64,000 bases of DNA from Ochotona curzoniae. Its lineage: Eukaryota; Chordata; Mammalia; Lagomorpha; Ochotonidae. Position numbers and translations under genes: made by a program. Location of the stretch: the NCBI RefSeq assembly GCF_017591425.1, contig NW_024467121.1, positions 17,744,707 to 17,808,706 of the forward strand, written 5' to 3'. This document shows, piece after piece, positions 12,921 to 26,328 of the stretch. Below the pieces are notes generated by a model that was not told where the DNA came from, ran no database searches, and worked only from the letters and a program-made list of their open reading frames with translations. The first letter of the stretch is position 1, and each line of letters begins with the position of its first letter.

Positions 12921-13837
12921 ATTTTTTCACAAAAAAAAAAAATATGTGTTTTCAAAAACAATTGTTTGGCTTTCACCCTAAGCCAACAGTTCTAGGTGTT
13001 TCCTGGAAAAAGGTAGAGTATTCTTTTGAACAAAATGAGAACCTGTTTCGCAGCAAGGACATCAGAAATGCTTTTCTGAGTAGACTCCCATCCTGGCTGA
13101 GAAGGCTGGGCAGAGGAGGGGAAGTGCTGTCTCCAGCTCAGCCACCAGGTGTGGAGCAGCGGCTGGGGACTTACCCAGGCTTACTGTTAGAACCTCCTCA
13201 CCCCTTCCTCCATCACCTCCTCCCCACCACGAACGCATATGGAAGTTTTTATCAGGCAACTCCCCCTAACGAAATTTAAATTTGCTAAGTAGACATTTAT
13301 ATGAAGCATCTGGATTTGAGGTATGAAAAAAAAATCAAGTTGATTTCTTAACTCCAATATGTTTTTAAATAAAGAAAAATCCCTCTTCATATACGACAAA
13401 AGAACTGTTTCCCATTTCACATGTGCATTTGACTTGACATGAAGTGTATGATAGGAAAAGTACTTTAGCTATGCAGAGAATCTTTGAGCTGAGAAATAGA
13501 TATGAAATGAGAGAAATGATGGCAAAGAAATGATACCAAAAAATATATACAGCATAATCCAAGATCCCAGATCATCATCTCACATCTTGGCTGATCCCAC
13601 CTTCAGGTTTTTGCAAAGTTTCACTTCTTTCTGATGTATTTGTCTTAATGCTTACTAATATAAATCCATTAGTAAAATTAGCTGTAGTTTAAAACATAAA
13701 TGTAAATATTTTACAAGTAAAGATATTAATGTCACTGCTACTTTTATTCATCAAATACAATTTGAGTTCCTACTATGGACATGTTTTCAATCTCATCTTT
13801 GAAATAAATGTGGAATCTTGGGGGCAGTATGATAGTT

Positions 13838-13905
13838 GCTAATATTTACTCAGTACTTGCATTGTGCCAGGGTAATTTACGCTCATAGTCTGCCATGTGT
13901 ATGAC
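13838..13905 (+). mobile_element. Short MIR relic
   Basis: AATATTTACTCAGTACTTGC and ATTGTGCCAGGGTAATTTAC match a MIR core. Confidence 0.45.
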
Positions 13906-14026
13906 ATCACGGATGGGTACAGGGACTCTTCCTCTTTTGTCATCTGCCCCAGTAAGAGCTTTGTCTTGTTGGAACACTGGGATAGTTAGGCTTATAGCTG
14001 AAGCTGTGTTTCTTGTCCCTCCACAG

Positions 14027-14161
14027 GCATGAATGCTTTACAGTTACAGAATCTGGCGACGCTGGCTGCTGCTGCAGCCGCAGCCCAGACCTCAGCCACC
14101 AGCACCAACGCAAACCCTCTCTCTACCACAAGCAGCGCCTTGGGAGCTCTCACGAGTCCCG
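14027..14161 (+). CDS. CELF2: CELF2 coding exon B (Ala-rich linker)
   Basis: This 135-nt exon lies between CCACAG (ends 14026) and the donor GTAAGT (14162). It completes a split Gly codon, then reads MNALQLQNLATLAAAAAAAQ and continues with a Ser/Thr/Asn-rich stretch ending ALGALTSP. It leaves one base of a Val codon for exon C. It contains a run of seven alanines written with mixed codons (GCT, GCA, GCC), so it is not a simple triplet repeat prone to expansion. CELF1 has a related but clearly different segment here, so this part of the linker helps assign the gene to CELF2. The length is a multiple of three and both ends are phase 1, so skipping it would keep the reading frame and make an isoform lacking 45 residues of the linker. 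Whether that occurs cannot be seen here. Confidence 0.97.
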
Positions 14162-15449
14162 GTAAGTGGCATGGGTTGCTTTTCCCTTGAAGGTGATGGC
14201 AGTGGGAGCGGGTGCCCAGAACCTGTATGGCCCCAAATGCAAAGGGCAGGACCACACATGTCCAGGAAGGTGTTAGAAGCATGTCCCCGTCTATTTGATT
14301 ATTTTGTTAAAGGAACAAATTTCGAATGTTTGTTGTCATTTTCCAAAGAAATAGTGGGAAAAGGTTTTCAGAGAGAATGCATCACACCACTGATTCTCAC
14401 ACACTCATTTTGTTTAATAAAGAGGTCTGCCTTATCCATTCCTTCCTCATAAGTTAGATCATCCCAGTGAGGAACCTCCCTCTCTTACTCCTGCCTTTTT
14501 GGTCCAGTCCCCCTTTTTCAATGACTTGAAACATTCTCTCTCCCCAAATCCCTGATTATTAGTGTTACATTTCTCATCATCTCCATCTTTCATATTTGAT
14601 TTTGAAATACACGGCCTAATGAGGAATATCTTTGTTATTCATTTAAGACCAGATTCTGGGATATGTGACTTAAAGTCTTTTTTTTCTTCCTCAGAAATTT
14701 TGTTACCTTATTCAGAAGGAGATCCTATTTTCTTCTCATACAAGCCTGATATAATGTTGTTGCTTAGATACCACAGTTGGGTTTCTTTTTTTATTTTAAT
14801 TTTTTCTTGTTGTTGTTTCACTGACTTTGCTGACTTTTCTAGACCATCTTGACACTTGCTCTCACCTCTTCCCTATCCCATGAAGGAGTTGGCCTGGATC
14901 ACCTCCAAGCTTACTTCTAACTTTGAAAACCCTAGGACCCTTTCTCAGTTGTGCCCAAAAAGATTAGCTTTAAGTATTGACAAAACTTCAAGCTAACATT
15001 GAAGGATGTTCCTTCAGAAAAATACACAATGAAACCTGTGGCACATTATAGACCAGCTTTTTCGAGGATTTTGACTTCAGGGAGAGTGAAGCCTGCACTG
15101 GCAGAGTGTAGGGACAGTCGTGCTTGGCCTCGTTATGAATACTGTGTATCTAACTTATTTCACCCTGCAGGCAGTATGATGGGAGAAACCTACGACATGT
15201 TTAGTAAAAACTGGTAGCTTTATCCTTAATATGTTGAAATTTCATGGCCATAACACATAGGCGTATTGACTTAGCTGTAAAAATACTTTAAAATAAGCCA
15301 TTACTATGTATGGGCCTTGTTTTATGCAATAAGCAGCATTCCATTAAAATATATATTTTTAAAGAAATTAAGTTATAGCTTTAATGCAATCCATAAACTT
15401 TTAACTTAAGTTAATCTTCAAATGACCCTTTTTTAGGAAATAAACTTTT

Positions 15450-16130
15450 TTAAAGATGTATTTACTTGGGACCAGCACGGTAGTGTACTAGGTAAAAACA
15501 TCACCCGTGATGCTCACATCCCATAAAGATGCCAATTTAGGTCCCAGCTGTTTCACTTCCAGTCTAACTCCCTGCCACTGTGCCTGGGAAAGCAGTGGAG
15601 GATTGCCATAGTGCTTGGGCCCCTACACCCATGTGGGAAACCCAGAAAAGGCTCCAGGGTTCTGGCTTCTGGGCTCAGACCAGTCACCTCCATTTGGGAA
15701 GTGAACCAGCAATGGAGGATACTCTTCTCTCCCTTCCTCCTCCTTTCTCTACCTCATTCACTTTTCATCTATAATTCTGCCAGTCAAATAAGTAAATAAG
15801 TCTCTTTAAAGATTTATTTGCCTACCAACTTATTTGAAAGGCATAATATCAGAGAGAGAGGGAGAGGCAGAAAAAGAGTGGGGGATCTTCCATCACTGGT
15901 TTGTTCCCTACATGGCTGAGACAACCAGAGCTAGCTCAGGTTGAAGCCATTGGGAGAGAACTGTATCTGGGCCTTGCACATGGTGGCAGGGCTGCTGGGA
16001 CTTGAGTCATAATCAGCTGCATCCAGGTAAATCAGCAGGAACCTGAATTAGAAGTAGAGCAGCTAGAACATAAGCTGGCATTCCAATATCGTAAGATAGG
16101 CTTAATTCAATGTACCACAATACCAGCCCT
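15450..16130 (-). mobile_element. Old lagomorph SINE, antisense, interrupted by another SINE
   Basis: Its tail end (TTAAAGATGTATTTAC, from 15450) and its body (15806-16130, through GATCTTCCATCACTGG to ACCAGCCC) are separated by a + strand SINE. It is diverged from the younger copies. Confidence 0.75.
15466..15805 (+). mobile_element. Old lagomorph SINE inserted in an antisense SINE
   Basis: It starts GGGACCAGCACGGTAGTG and ends in AATAAGTAAATAAG. The flanks TTAAAGAT(G/T)TATTT match on both sides, as expected of a target-site duplication in the tail of the older copy. Confidence 0.75.
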
Positions 16131-17097
16131 GAAAAATAAGCATTTTTATGTGACAATTTTTTCCTTACTAAAGTGATTTTTCTTAAAATAATTTATCATT
16201 TATGTTTTATAAATCACATTGGAATGTATCTTCTTAAGGAAAATAAAATGATTAAGATGGTACAGTATTATATGTCTTTTTAATCAAAAGATGATTTTTC
16301 AGTTTAAGAAGCCAACTGTTAATAGCTGATCAATCTAAATAATCAGAAAATGTTATCGGAAGTTCCTGTGTGGCGTTAAGCACTGTGTCTATACCAAGGA
16401 CACAGCAGTGATCAGAACAGCCAATTCTGCCTTCTTTCATGAGTCTTTGAGATCATTGGGCGAACTCATCGAATACCCAAGTACATGGATGGGAGTGCTC
16501 ACAAGGCGTTTGAAGGAAACGGTCCTTCTCTCAAGGTGATAACCGAGTGGAAGCCTTGAACTGAGGGAAGCATCTTCAGACAGCAGAGGGATACTGTGAG
16601 GTAGCAGGGGACATGGCGGGCTGGTAGATGGCAAGGAAGCTATGGTTCAGGAGAGCCAAGGGACAAGGGAGACACAAGTCTGAAATGGCTCCCTAACCTC
16701 TGCACCTAATGCCGAGGGGTGCACAACTTGTAACCTTGTTAAAACGTGGGACACTTGAACAGCCTGTGTGCGTGGCCTGAGTGTCAGCATGAATTTTAAA
16801 TGCGTTCAGCCATTGTCCGTTACTTCCTGAGACTATTAGGGAAACTGTCCTTTGCAGTGTTCCTGCATAGACTGCCCTGTGGTGAATTCTGCTGAGGCAT
16901 CCTGGAAAGCAGCTTTTTCCTTTGTTGTGGAATGCTTTGCATAACGCTTAAATGTGTCTCATTAGAATCCTGAAGTGTAGCAGCAGAAGCAGTTTAAGTC
17001 TATTTCAGTTATTTATCTTAAGAGTAACTGAAAAAAATGTGGTGTTTACTTGAAAAGTTAATTATGTGTCTGATTTCTGTCAGTGGCTTTTTAGAAG

Positions 17098-17098
<1 letters not shown>

Positions 17099-17141
<43 letters not shown>
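17099..17141 (+). repeat. (CA)n microsatellite
   Basis: 21.5 uninterrupted CA units. CA-rich RNA on the sense strand is a typical hnRNP L target. Confidence 0.95.
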
Positions 17142-17143
<2 letters not shown>

Positions 17144-20100
17144 ATATATTGGTTAGTAGAATTCCTGCCTCTCCACTTTGACAGTAAATGTGAAAGCCAT
17201 TCCCAAAGCTAAAGCCATTCTTTATTTCTACATAAACTGGACTTACTGTACTAACGGGAGTGTGTCCAGTCACTCTGTGAAATACGTGGAGGCCTCATCG
17301 CATCGCTTCACACAGACTACAGTTTTACCTGATTTTTAAAATGTCTGTTAAGCTTCAAATTCATCTAGAAAGGAAAGGGACAATTGAATCCCCCAAACTA
17401 TTAATTTTTTTAATAATTGTAAATTTATCCTTTTAATTTTGCATACCCAGGAAAGGTCTCCCTACAGCATTATTATAAATGATTTTAAACAGTCTTGACT
17501 TTAAAACATGAAAGATTAAGCTTTAATTTTTGTTTAAAAAAATCCCCTAAGGCAATAAATAGGTTCCTTTGTCTCATGGCCTTGAAATAAAAATTAAAAT
17601 AGATTAAATTGCCCATGGTTAGAATAAGTGTTTCATGCAATTATCAGATGGTAGAGAATAAAATTAGAAATTAAATCATGAAAGAATAAGAACCAGGTAA
17701 GTGCATATTATGCCTTTTATGAATTTCTCCCTGGTCTTTTGAAGCCTAATTTAATCGTGTTTCTTTTATTTTGATATGATAATTTTTCCTTTGTTTACTT
17801 TGGTCTTCTATTTAGTTAATTAATTCTTGGGTCATTTCTTCTTTCCAATCTGGAACCTGTTTGTGAGGATTGTGTCTCTGTATCAGGAGGCAAATGCTCT
17901 ACAAGGCATGCAGCTAGGTGTTAAAGAAAGATAATAATAATTACCTCCTACCCAGCCTGTAAGATTTCTTATTTTTATCTGGTAAATCGGAGAGCTTGGT
18001 AGCGTTGACTATCACCATGTATGAACATTTCTTTGCCGTTTTCTTTCTATTACATGCTGTTGCATCATGTACCACATTATTTCACTGACCTCCAACTTCC
18101 TTTTGTAAGGAAAAGGATGTTTTAAAAATCACCAAATGTTACTGTAAGAACAGACTCAGTCAAGTATGGATTTGAGGATAATAGATTATTTCTTTCAATA
18201 GTATAAGGTACTTTAAAATGCTAGGAAGGGCTTTTGGTGTGTTATTTCTTTTTTCATTTCCACCATTGCTTTTTAAAGTGTCTTCACTTTAAATTCCAGG
18301 CAGTACCTCCCCCTAACTTCAAGGTGCTCTGTGCCTCCTTAAAGGCTGTGGCAGACACCAAGTTGCAAGGAGCGAAGCTGTTTGAGGTTAACAGAGGCTG
18401 AAGGTGTTTTCACAAGATTCAGACCTTCCCTGCCCGCCTCACATGATAATGACCTGTGAGTGGCTACTGTGTGTTTGAACGATCGACAGGAAACAAGAAT
18501 TTACCCTCAGAGTTATCCTAGAGACTTTTCAGTTCACAGGAAGCTGTGGCATCCCTTTAAATGTATTTGTATTTATATCATAGGAAATGAGATGAGTGAA
18601 GAGTTGTGATTTCTGAACATTATGGTTTGTGCGAGAAAAGTAGTTTAAAAATGAGAGCTCCTACATTGCTCTCCCCCAAGCTGTAAGATGCTCAGGGTGG
18701 TAACCCAAATTGGAGTATGATGGGACCAGGAGAGATGGATAGACAGAGACCCACTCAGTGACACCACAACACCAGAAGCTGTAAGGATAAGGCTAAACTT
18801 TTCCCAAGACTGTTCTTCCTAGAACCTTCTTCACCCTGTTCAATATATCCTTATGGCCAGCCCTGGATCACTACTGCCTTTTCAGTCCCTGTACACGGTC
18901 TGTTCTCCCTGGGAAGCACTGGTACTGGCTTAGATGAGGCCTTCGTTTTCACTCCCTTGTCATAATGCAGTAGCCTGCATCTCCACTCCACCCTCTCTCC
19001 ATTCTGCACACTGTAAAACAAAGCAGCACCTCCCAGACACTTTCCATGTGGTTAATGGTGGCATAGACCTGTGTAAAACAAATGCTGACTGTGGCACCCC
19101 AGGTCCTCCCACGTCCAACACAGTCATTTCCTGCCAGAATCAGCTATTGTCTCCACCTTCCCAGCAGTCTTGCTGTCCACCATGGCAAGTCATTCTTCAT
19201 CCCCCAAACATACCATCAGCCCTTCGTCCTTCCCGACCCTCTCTAGAATGCCTTGTACCTTACTGTTCTTCCACAGATGTTACCAGAATTCATTGCACTG
19301 CCTGTTCTCGGAAAATTAACATCGTTAATGTATATTATAAGAAGTAGCTTAAACTAGTTCTGTAAATTAAACTGTATTAAAATAAATGTTTTGTAGTAAT
19401 TAATGAAAATTGTTTTCAGTACCATACTAATCTTTTAAGAATGAATTCAAATATTGCTGCCACTAGGATGCCTTCCAATAGGAATGAATCACCCCTGTGT
19501 TATAGCTCTAACATAAACCCTTAAATCATTCTCTAACTGGGTCGTGGAGCCTTCCTCCTAAGGAGCTGTCAAGGGCTCCTTGAGGGAGGAGGTGGAGGGA
19601 GGCGGAGGCTTCGAGTCCTTCGCCTGCTGTCTGAGTGCCTGCTTCGCAGCTGCACTAAAACACTGACCACTGTCTTTGCAGGACAGTTGTTTGAGCACAA
19701 GGCCTGTGTCTCACCCTCTAGACACTAAGCCTTAAGTGGGAGCAGTTTCTTATGTATTAGTAATCTCCTTTGCCATTTTGGAGCATGCATCACCTACCAA
19801 ACCCTCAGATGCTTTGTATTCAGTAAAGTAAGTAGCAGTGGAAAATCATCCCAGACAAATGTTTGGGAGCCATTTGTGCAGTGCAGTACAGAGGTGGCAG
19901 CTCTCTCTGCAGAGGCACCTGAGGGCATCATGGGGGCATACACGGAGGCGGTGCATCCTCCCGTAGGACCCATGATTTGGATTTTGAGGAATTCAAACAC
20001 AGCCACACCTTGTAGGTAAACCGTGCAGGACCAACAGGTTGCTGAGGAGTCAGTCAATGTGACTTGTGTTGGAAAAAAGTCATAAAAAGTAGGTTTCCTT

Positions 20101-20879
20101 TTTGCTTTGTTTTGTTTTAAATTACAGATATTTTTTATAGAGAGTGGCTTTCTACATCTGATGTCGTGATGGAGAATAAGTAAAAGTGTCTCCCATGAAA
20201 ATAAAAAAAAAAAAGTTATTCCATCTTTGGAAGAAGTACCTACCATTCAGCCCATTCAGCTTCTCGGGGTATCTGCACTCACCATACTGACATTTCGTTT
20301 CATGGATGCAGGGGCCAGTTATTCATGTCTCCGTTGCCTGGGGCTCTCAGCCTACTGTTTCTCTTCTTATGCCCATCTCCTGTCATGCCTTGTGATCAAG
20401 GAGCAGAAGTAAATATCAAAGCAGTCAGTTCTGCCTTTCATTAACTACTCTATGAAGTGTTTTACTCAGAGTTAAGCCAGTTAACAAGATGGGCTGTTTA
20501 TTTGTGGGTTTGGGTCAGTCAACACCTTTAAATCTTTTTTGCTTCAAAAGAGAATAGGTATTTTATCCCTTGCTCACTTCCTGCAAGCTTCAACAATTTG
20601 GGATTCTCTTCTGAAAATTTCATGTCTGCTCTGGCTTCTGACATTATAGGGCGGAGTTTATTTCACTAATGTTAACGGAGTCAGATACTATACTATATAA
20701 AGTGTTCTAGATCTAAAATGTCACTCTAGTATATCACTATTTAGTTTTTCGTTCAATTGAAAAAAAAAATATTTTTCAAACATCTACTATGAACTTGGGG
20801 TACCAGTGTAGATACTTAGAACACTGCAGTGAAATCTCAGCCATTATACATTTTATATCTACAGATTGATTTATAAAAA

Positions 20880-20972
20880 GTATTGTTGTACAAAGGGGAG
20901 GGGAGGAAATTTGGGGGAGAGAGAAGGGAAAGCCCACCACCAACTAAATTGTATCAAAAAAATTTTTTTTAA
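20880..20972 (+). mobile_element. Probable short lagomorph LINE-1 3' end
   Basis: A G-rich tract (GGGGAGGGGAGGAAATTTGG) then AAGGGAAAGCCC and an A-rich end resemble the L1 tail at 2938-3240, but the piece is short and decayed. Confidence 0.4.
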
Positions 20973-23368
20973 GTATTGTTCTATTGAATTCTCACCACAG
21001 TAAAATAATTTTGAATAGCCTTTAAGCTATTTAAGTTTAAGCTTTAAGCAATAACTTCTGTGCTCTTAAAAACTCTATTCTTAATCAATACGTTAGTTCT
21101 GTTTTGTAAATTAGAATGAACTAGGCGGAGGAAGAAGTCTTCTCTCTCTTATTTCTACCTCTTCTTAAAGCCATACTACTTTTCTCTACACTTAATGCAA
21201 AAAGAACTGAGAGGTAGCCACCCTGAGAAAACAGATTTAAGAGGTGACCAAAACAAGGGGGGGAAGGTGAGAGGGTTTTGCCCTAGGGAGAAGTGTAATT
21301 GCATTTCTGCTCTGAGGCTTCTCTACAGAAGCACCGCATGAAAAGCACACTTTCTGAAAGCTCTTGGGCATTGAGTATTTGTATTTTTGGCAAACAGGTC
21401 ATTGGGAATGACGTATTCTTCTAGTAAATGGTTCTTTACTCGGCACTGACCACCTTGCTCCTGAGGGGCGGGGATGGAGTGCAGGCATGGATCCCCAGAC
21501 TAGAGGAGTTGTCAAGGCCCCTCCATGTGCTGGGTATTTTCATCCGAATTCCGCTGTATTCCTTTAATGCAGTCCAGTATCTTCATCTACCAGAGACTCT
21601 TCTGCTCCTGCCATCAGAGCAGTTTTTGCACAGTAGATGGGCAGCCAGTTTATTAGATGCCCTGACCTGTGGTAGACAGAAATCTCTTAATAGTACTGAA
21701 CTAATTTAAATTTTAATAAAGCTGTGTAGCAGTGAGGATGGGGTTGGTTTGTGGCTACAGCTCAGAGCCCACACTTGCGTTTATGTAAGCAGGCTCCACC
21801 TGTGCTCTGAGCTCAGCTGGGCAGATCCTGTCATCCTTGGGTGGACAGACCCTGTCATGCATTCTTACCTAGTGCATTGTTCGTTCTTGGTTTTGAGTGT
21901 GCTTTCTTACATTTGTAGGCATTGCCTCTGGTTCCTTGTGTGCCTCTTTTTGGCTTTTGGTAGCACTGAAGTCTGTGTTGTGGCATTCTTCATTTGTAAA
22001 TACTGCTTTTTCTGGTCTCCTAGGTTGTGCAGCATATCCACATCAGATCCCTTTGCCATGTTTAGATGAGCTCAGAGGTGTGAACCACTTACTGAGGTTT
22101 TTATTCTGGCTACGTTTTCTGTATTTCTGCCTGACATTACCCTATAATCACTGCTAGCTAGCATAGATGAGGAGCATGTAGTAATTGCTTAGTTGTATTT
22201 TACAATAGGTGAAAATATCAATGACTTTATTCTAGTTACAACCTTCCAGAAGTATATAATCGAAGGCTCATTTCTTAAAACTTGAAACAGAATAGAAATT
22301 GGCAATTCTTACATAGTTTAGTCCCATGATCTGCTGTAAACTAGACGTAGTAGCCACATACAGAAACAGGAATCAGCCTTTGCAGTCTGGCTGTAGAGCA
22401 AGCAGTGAGGCATGTGCAGGACAGAGCGTCGGTAAGGAGAAATTCTGTCTTGAAGAAATGGGGGGAACTCTTAGTATAATAGCTTGTGTTTGAGCCAAAA
22501 TGTTAAGAGTGTGTAACACTTTCAAAGATAAAAATGGAAAGGAAGATACATCAAATATGTGAAAAATGAGAAATGCAAGAAAAAAAGGGTTTAATCAATA
22601 AATGGAAGTTGATGCTGTTTTTCACAAGCATTAGATAAGTCACCATGGAGAACCTGGGGCCATGACTAAGGAGCTGGGACTTTGTCTTGTGGACATTTGA
22701 GCACTGTAAGGACTTTATGCCCAAGAGTGTCAGTGATTAGATCTCAGCAGTGATTTGATGCCAGAAAGTTAAAGATGACTTCATTGTGTTCAGTTTGGGT
22801 AGTCAGTGGAGTAGCATTTTCATTATTGAACAAGTTAAGGAAAACACTTGTAGCATGAGGTAATTGCATGTGTTGAGCTGAAGCCCATATGAATATACCA
22901 CTGTTCAAATGAAATATGTCCAGTCATATTTGGATAGTTGAGCCTTCAAGTTTTCCAGACACTGGAGCTGAAGGAATGGCCTGGGACTCAGCTACAACTG
23001 GGCAAGGCAGGCTAACTCGTTTGAGAATAGGTAAAGTCATTACACTAAAATCAACAGCAGAGAACATTGTGTGACTGTATTTGTAGCACCAGCAGGGGTG
23101 GGGGAACCACAAGGTGGAAAGGGAACTCTGTCCGGGAAACCCAGCAGGAAGGAGATGGAAAAGATGAGGTAGGAAGAGATCTGTGTGAGCTTTGCACCTT
23201 GTTAGGCCTTCCTCTGAAAGTGACCACTTCTCAAAAACTGCAGGGTAGGACTGAAGGCTGTGAGTGAGGAGGGATGGGAGACTGAGGCGGGAATGACAGC
23301 ACTTTCATGCAATTCTGAACGATTTTAAAAGATGTAAAAGTAGCATGGGAGCTTTAAGAGGAGAAAAT

Positions 23369-23370
<2 letters not shown>

Positions 23371-23411
<41 letters not shown>
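23371..23411 (+). repeat. (TG)n microsatellite, sense strand
   Basis: 20.5 uninterrupted TG units, the second long sense-strand tract in CELF2 introns. Confidence 0.95.
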
Positions 23412-23414
<3 letters not shown>

Positions 23415-23884
23415 AAGATGGTGGAAACATAAATCATAATGGGTCAGTGGCATGGAGAGAGAGAGAACAAAGGGAGGTGAAAATTAAAAGACCAGAACAG
23501 TCAGAAAAGCAGGTTTAGAGGGATGGAGTCGCATCTGCTTCTGGGCCTCTGCCCTGGATGAGAGTAACTGTTCACGGTTGTCTTCCCTCGTGGGAATAGC
23601 TGCTAATAGCAACCTCCCTCCCACCCCCATGGCCCTGCTTCTCCATCTTTCTCACTGCCAGTACACAGGCTGAAGGACAGAACTCCAGGAAATGCCAAGC
23701 AAGTAGATAGTGTCACCTTAAAAGAGGGAACACCTCAGTCTTTGAAACATTAGGAGAAAGTGGAATTAGGATATCAGCAACTTAAGATATGCATTTATAT
23801 TACATATTGGTTAAAAATATAAGTATCTGATATTAGAAACACAGAAAAGCTTTTATAAAAACAAAAGCAATAGTAGGGAACCAC

Positions 23885-24160
23885 ATTATGGCACAGCCAG
23901 TCAATGCTGGCATTCCTTATCAGAATGCTGGCTTGAGTCCTGACTACTCTTCTTGCCATCCAGTTTCCTGCTAATATTCCTGGGAAGGCAGTGGAGGACT
24001 GCCGAGTAATTGGGCCCAGCCTCCCATATGGGAGACTCACATGGAGCTCCTGGCTCCTGCTTTGGCCTGAGTTAGACCTGGCTGTGAACAAGCGCATAGA
24101 AAAATCTATGTCTCCTTCTATCAACCTGCATTTCAAGGGTTCAAAAATAAATAAGTAAAA
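23885..24160 (+). mobile_element. Old lagomorph SINE
   Basis: Diverged + copy: GGCACAGCCAGTCAATGCTGG head, GGGAAGGCAGTGGAGGACTG middle, TAAATAAGTAAAA tail. Confidence 0.7.
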
Positions 24161-25075
24161 ATAGAATCATAATGGAATAACTACATTTTACTTATTACTA
24201 GACTTCTTGACCAAGAACCATTTAAGTTGCTTAAACTTTACTTTTCTGAGTTGTAAAATGGAATTCATTATTCAGTTTCATCCGTACTGAAATACTGAGT
24301 TTTACATATAAACATATAATGTACATAGAGACATATACTATTGCTTTTCTAAAAGACCATATAAGGGTGTCACATGGGAGAGATTATTTCATTATTTTTG
24401 AGTAATAGCGAATACTGTTCCTCTGGAGAGCTGGAAACTGGATTAAAACCAGAATCAGAGCTGGCTGCGTTCCTCCTCTGAATCTCCTACCTTGGAAAAC
24501 AAATTTCTCTCCACCTTTTCTAAAACTGTTAGAATGTAAATGCAGGGCAGAGGGTCTCCTCCTTTCTGCTTTTATGCTGCACTGCACACCATGGCAGTGT
24601 ACTTTCCACATCTTAAATCTGACTTGAAGCTATGGAACAGCATCCCCTCCTCCCCAAAGCTGGAGTGGTGCTGTTGGATTAAACAGAGCGAGACAGCCAT
24701 GTCTTGGGCAGGATTTCAGCAAGGAGGGTCAGGCATGAAGGCCCAGGAGAATGGTTTATTTTTGCTTCCTGCAACTGTGTCAGAACTGTGGCTGGGACAG
24801 GCAAGCCATCAGCATCCATTCGTCAGATCTGGAAAGGTGCCACACCTGGCCAGTCTTTGGGGTCCTATTAGCCAGATGACAGTCTCCCTCCTAGGAAACA
24901 GCAGCATCTCCACCTGGGCAACCCACACCCTCTCCAGAACACCCAGAGGAGGGCCAGACTTCAATCAGGATACTGATAACTATGAAGATGTCAGGGACCT
25001 GCTTTTTTCCGAAGTTTCTCTCCTCACCCTTCATCTCCAGAAACTTGGTCATATTAAGTTCTGTCAGCATAAAGA

Positions 25076-25404
25076 ATCTTTTTTAAGATTTATTTATTTT
25101 TATTGGAAAGTCAGATATAAAGAGAGAGAAGAGACAGGAAGATCTTCCATCTGCTGATTTCACTCCCCAAGTGGCCACAATGGCAGGAGCTGGGCGATCC
25201 AAAGCTCAGAGCCAGTAGCTTCTTCCATGTCTCCCATTTGGGTGCAGAGTCCCAAGGCTTTGGGCCACCGTCGATTGCTTTCCCAGGCCACAGGCAGGGA
25301 GCTGGATGAGAAGTGGAACAGCCAGGACATGAACCAGCACCCATATGGAATCCTGGCACATGCAAACGAAGGACTTCAGACACTAGGCTACTGCACCAAC
25401 CCCA
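25076..25404 (-). mobile_element. Lagomorph SINE, antisense
   Basis: TTTTTTAAGATTTATTTATT start, GGAAGATCTTCCATCTGC, then ACCCATATGGAATCC and CTACTGCACCAACCCC at the head end. Confidence 0.85.
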
Positions 25405-26022
25405 ACACAAAGGATGTTGAGGGTAATCCATCCAGTGCCTCCATGACCCAACAAGGTAGCAGGCCTGCAAGGCTAACGTGGTTTGCCACCAGGAGCTCAG
25501 GGTTGTTAGTGACTGTGGGATGGCACTCCAAATCTAGTCCCCAAGACTTAGATTTTAGTCCTACCATACCGTGAGATCCTCCCATGCAAGAACTCGTGGA
25601 CTCCAGCAGGGTATTTCTGGACTTTCCCACATTTATGGTTTCTCCCTTGTAAGAATACCAGTACTTTTTTCAACCAGTATCCATGGTCATCAATGAAAAC
25701 AGACAGCTGTCATTTTATTTTGGTCATTCTTCAGTATGGTATCATTGGAGGTAAAAATAAGCTGAGTTTACTCTGTTGTCCTAAGTCAATCCATGTGTAT
25801 ATGACTCTTTGAACGTTGTGCCCCTAAATTACACTTTTACTCTTAATTGTGTGCCTCCAGGGGACTGGGAAAATACTGAAAATAAGGCACAGCAGGGATA
25901 CAGCCTGGCTGATGGCTAGTAAAGTACATCTCTCCCTTAGAGTATCAACTGTTGAGAGTTCTAATAAACATTTGGAAATGAAAATTCAAGTGAGGAAAAC
26001 AGTATGACTACGTTAGTCCTCT

Positions 26023-26328
26023 TTAAATTTTTTTTATTTTGTTTGAAAGGCAGATTTTACAAAAAGAGGAAAAAGAGAGATCTCCCATCTGCTGGTTCAC
26101 TTCCCAAATAGCAGCAGAGGCTGAACCTGAACCAATCTGAAGCTGGGAGCCAGGAACTTCTTCCAGGTCTCCCACATGGGTATAGGGCCCCAGGAACTTG
26201 CCCATCCTCTGCTGATTTCCCAAGCTTATAAGCAGGAAGTGCAGCAGATGGGACTAGAACCAGTGCCCAGATGTGATACTGGCACCACAAGGCAGAGGAT
26301 TAGCCAGTTGAGCCATGGCACCAGCCCT
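26023..26328 (-). mobile_element. Lagomorph SINE, antisense, moderately old
   Basis: Shows GAAAGGCAGATTTTAC, GATCTCCCATCTGCTGG, CTTCTTCCAGGTCTCCCAC and ends CATGGCACCAGCCC. Confidence 0.8.

Larger units (their letters stand above)
2477..14026 (+). other. CELF2: CELF2 intron A-B
   Basis: This 11,550-bp intron holds a lagomorph L1 3' end (about 2938-3240), an ATCT-type tetranucleotide tract (5248-5284), a (TG)n tract (5556-5594), MIR relics (6560-6850, 10455-10575, 13838-13905), an L2-like 3' end (10840-10960), one antisense SINE (11181-11515) and a short CA tract (12906-12920). The stretches 3240-5240, 5600-6550, 6860-10450 and 11520-13830 show only unique sequence with short chance ORFs. No exon with good flanking splice sites and conserved-looking coding sequence was recognised. 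Confidence 0.85.

Noticed and set aside
13992..14282. 96-codon minus-strand ORF over exon B
   Set aside because: Antisense shadow of the GC-richer coding exon.
17099..17141. CRISPR-like or satellite array
   Set aside because: Plain dinucleotide microsatellite; no spacers.
18934..19347. 137-codon + strand ORF
   Set aside because: The sequence resembles an old interspersed repeat (CTCCACTCCACCCTC-type stretch) and the translation is Cys/Pro/Ser-rich without a known domain.
19794..20246. 150-codon minus-strand ORF
   Set aside because: No recognisable protein family or start context; the composition is that of intron sequence.
24540..25157. 205-codon + strand ORF
   Set aside because: It runs into the antisense SINE at 25076, has no recognisable domain and no splice or conservation support. 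It is the longest chance ORF here.
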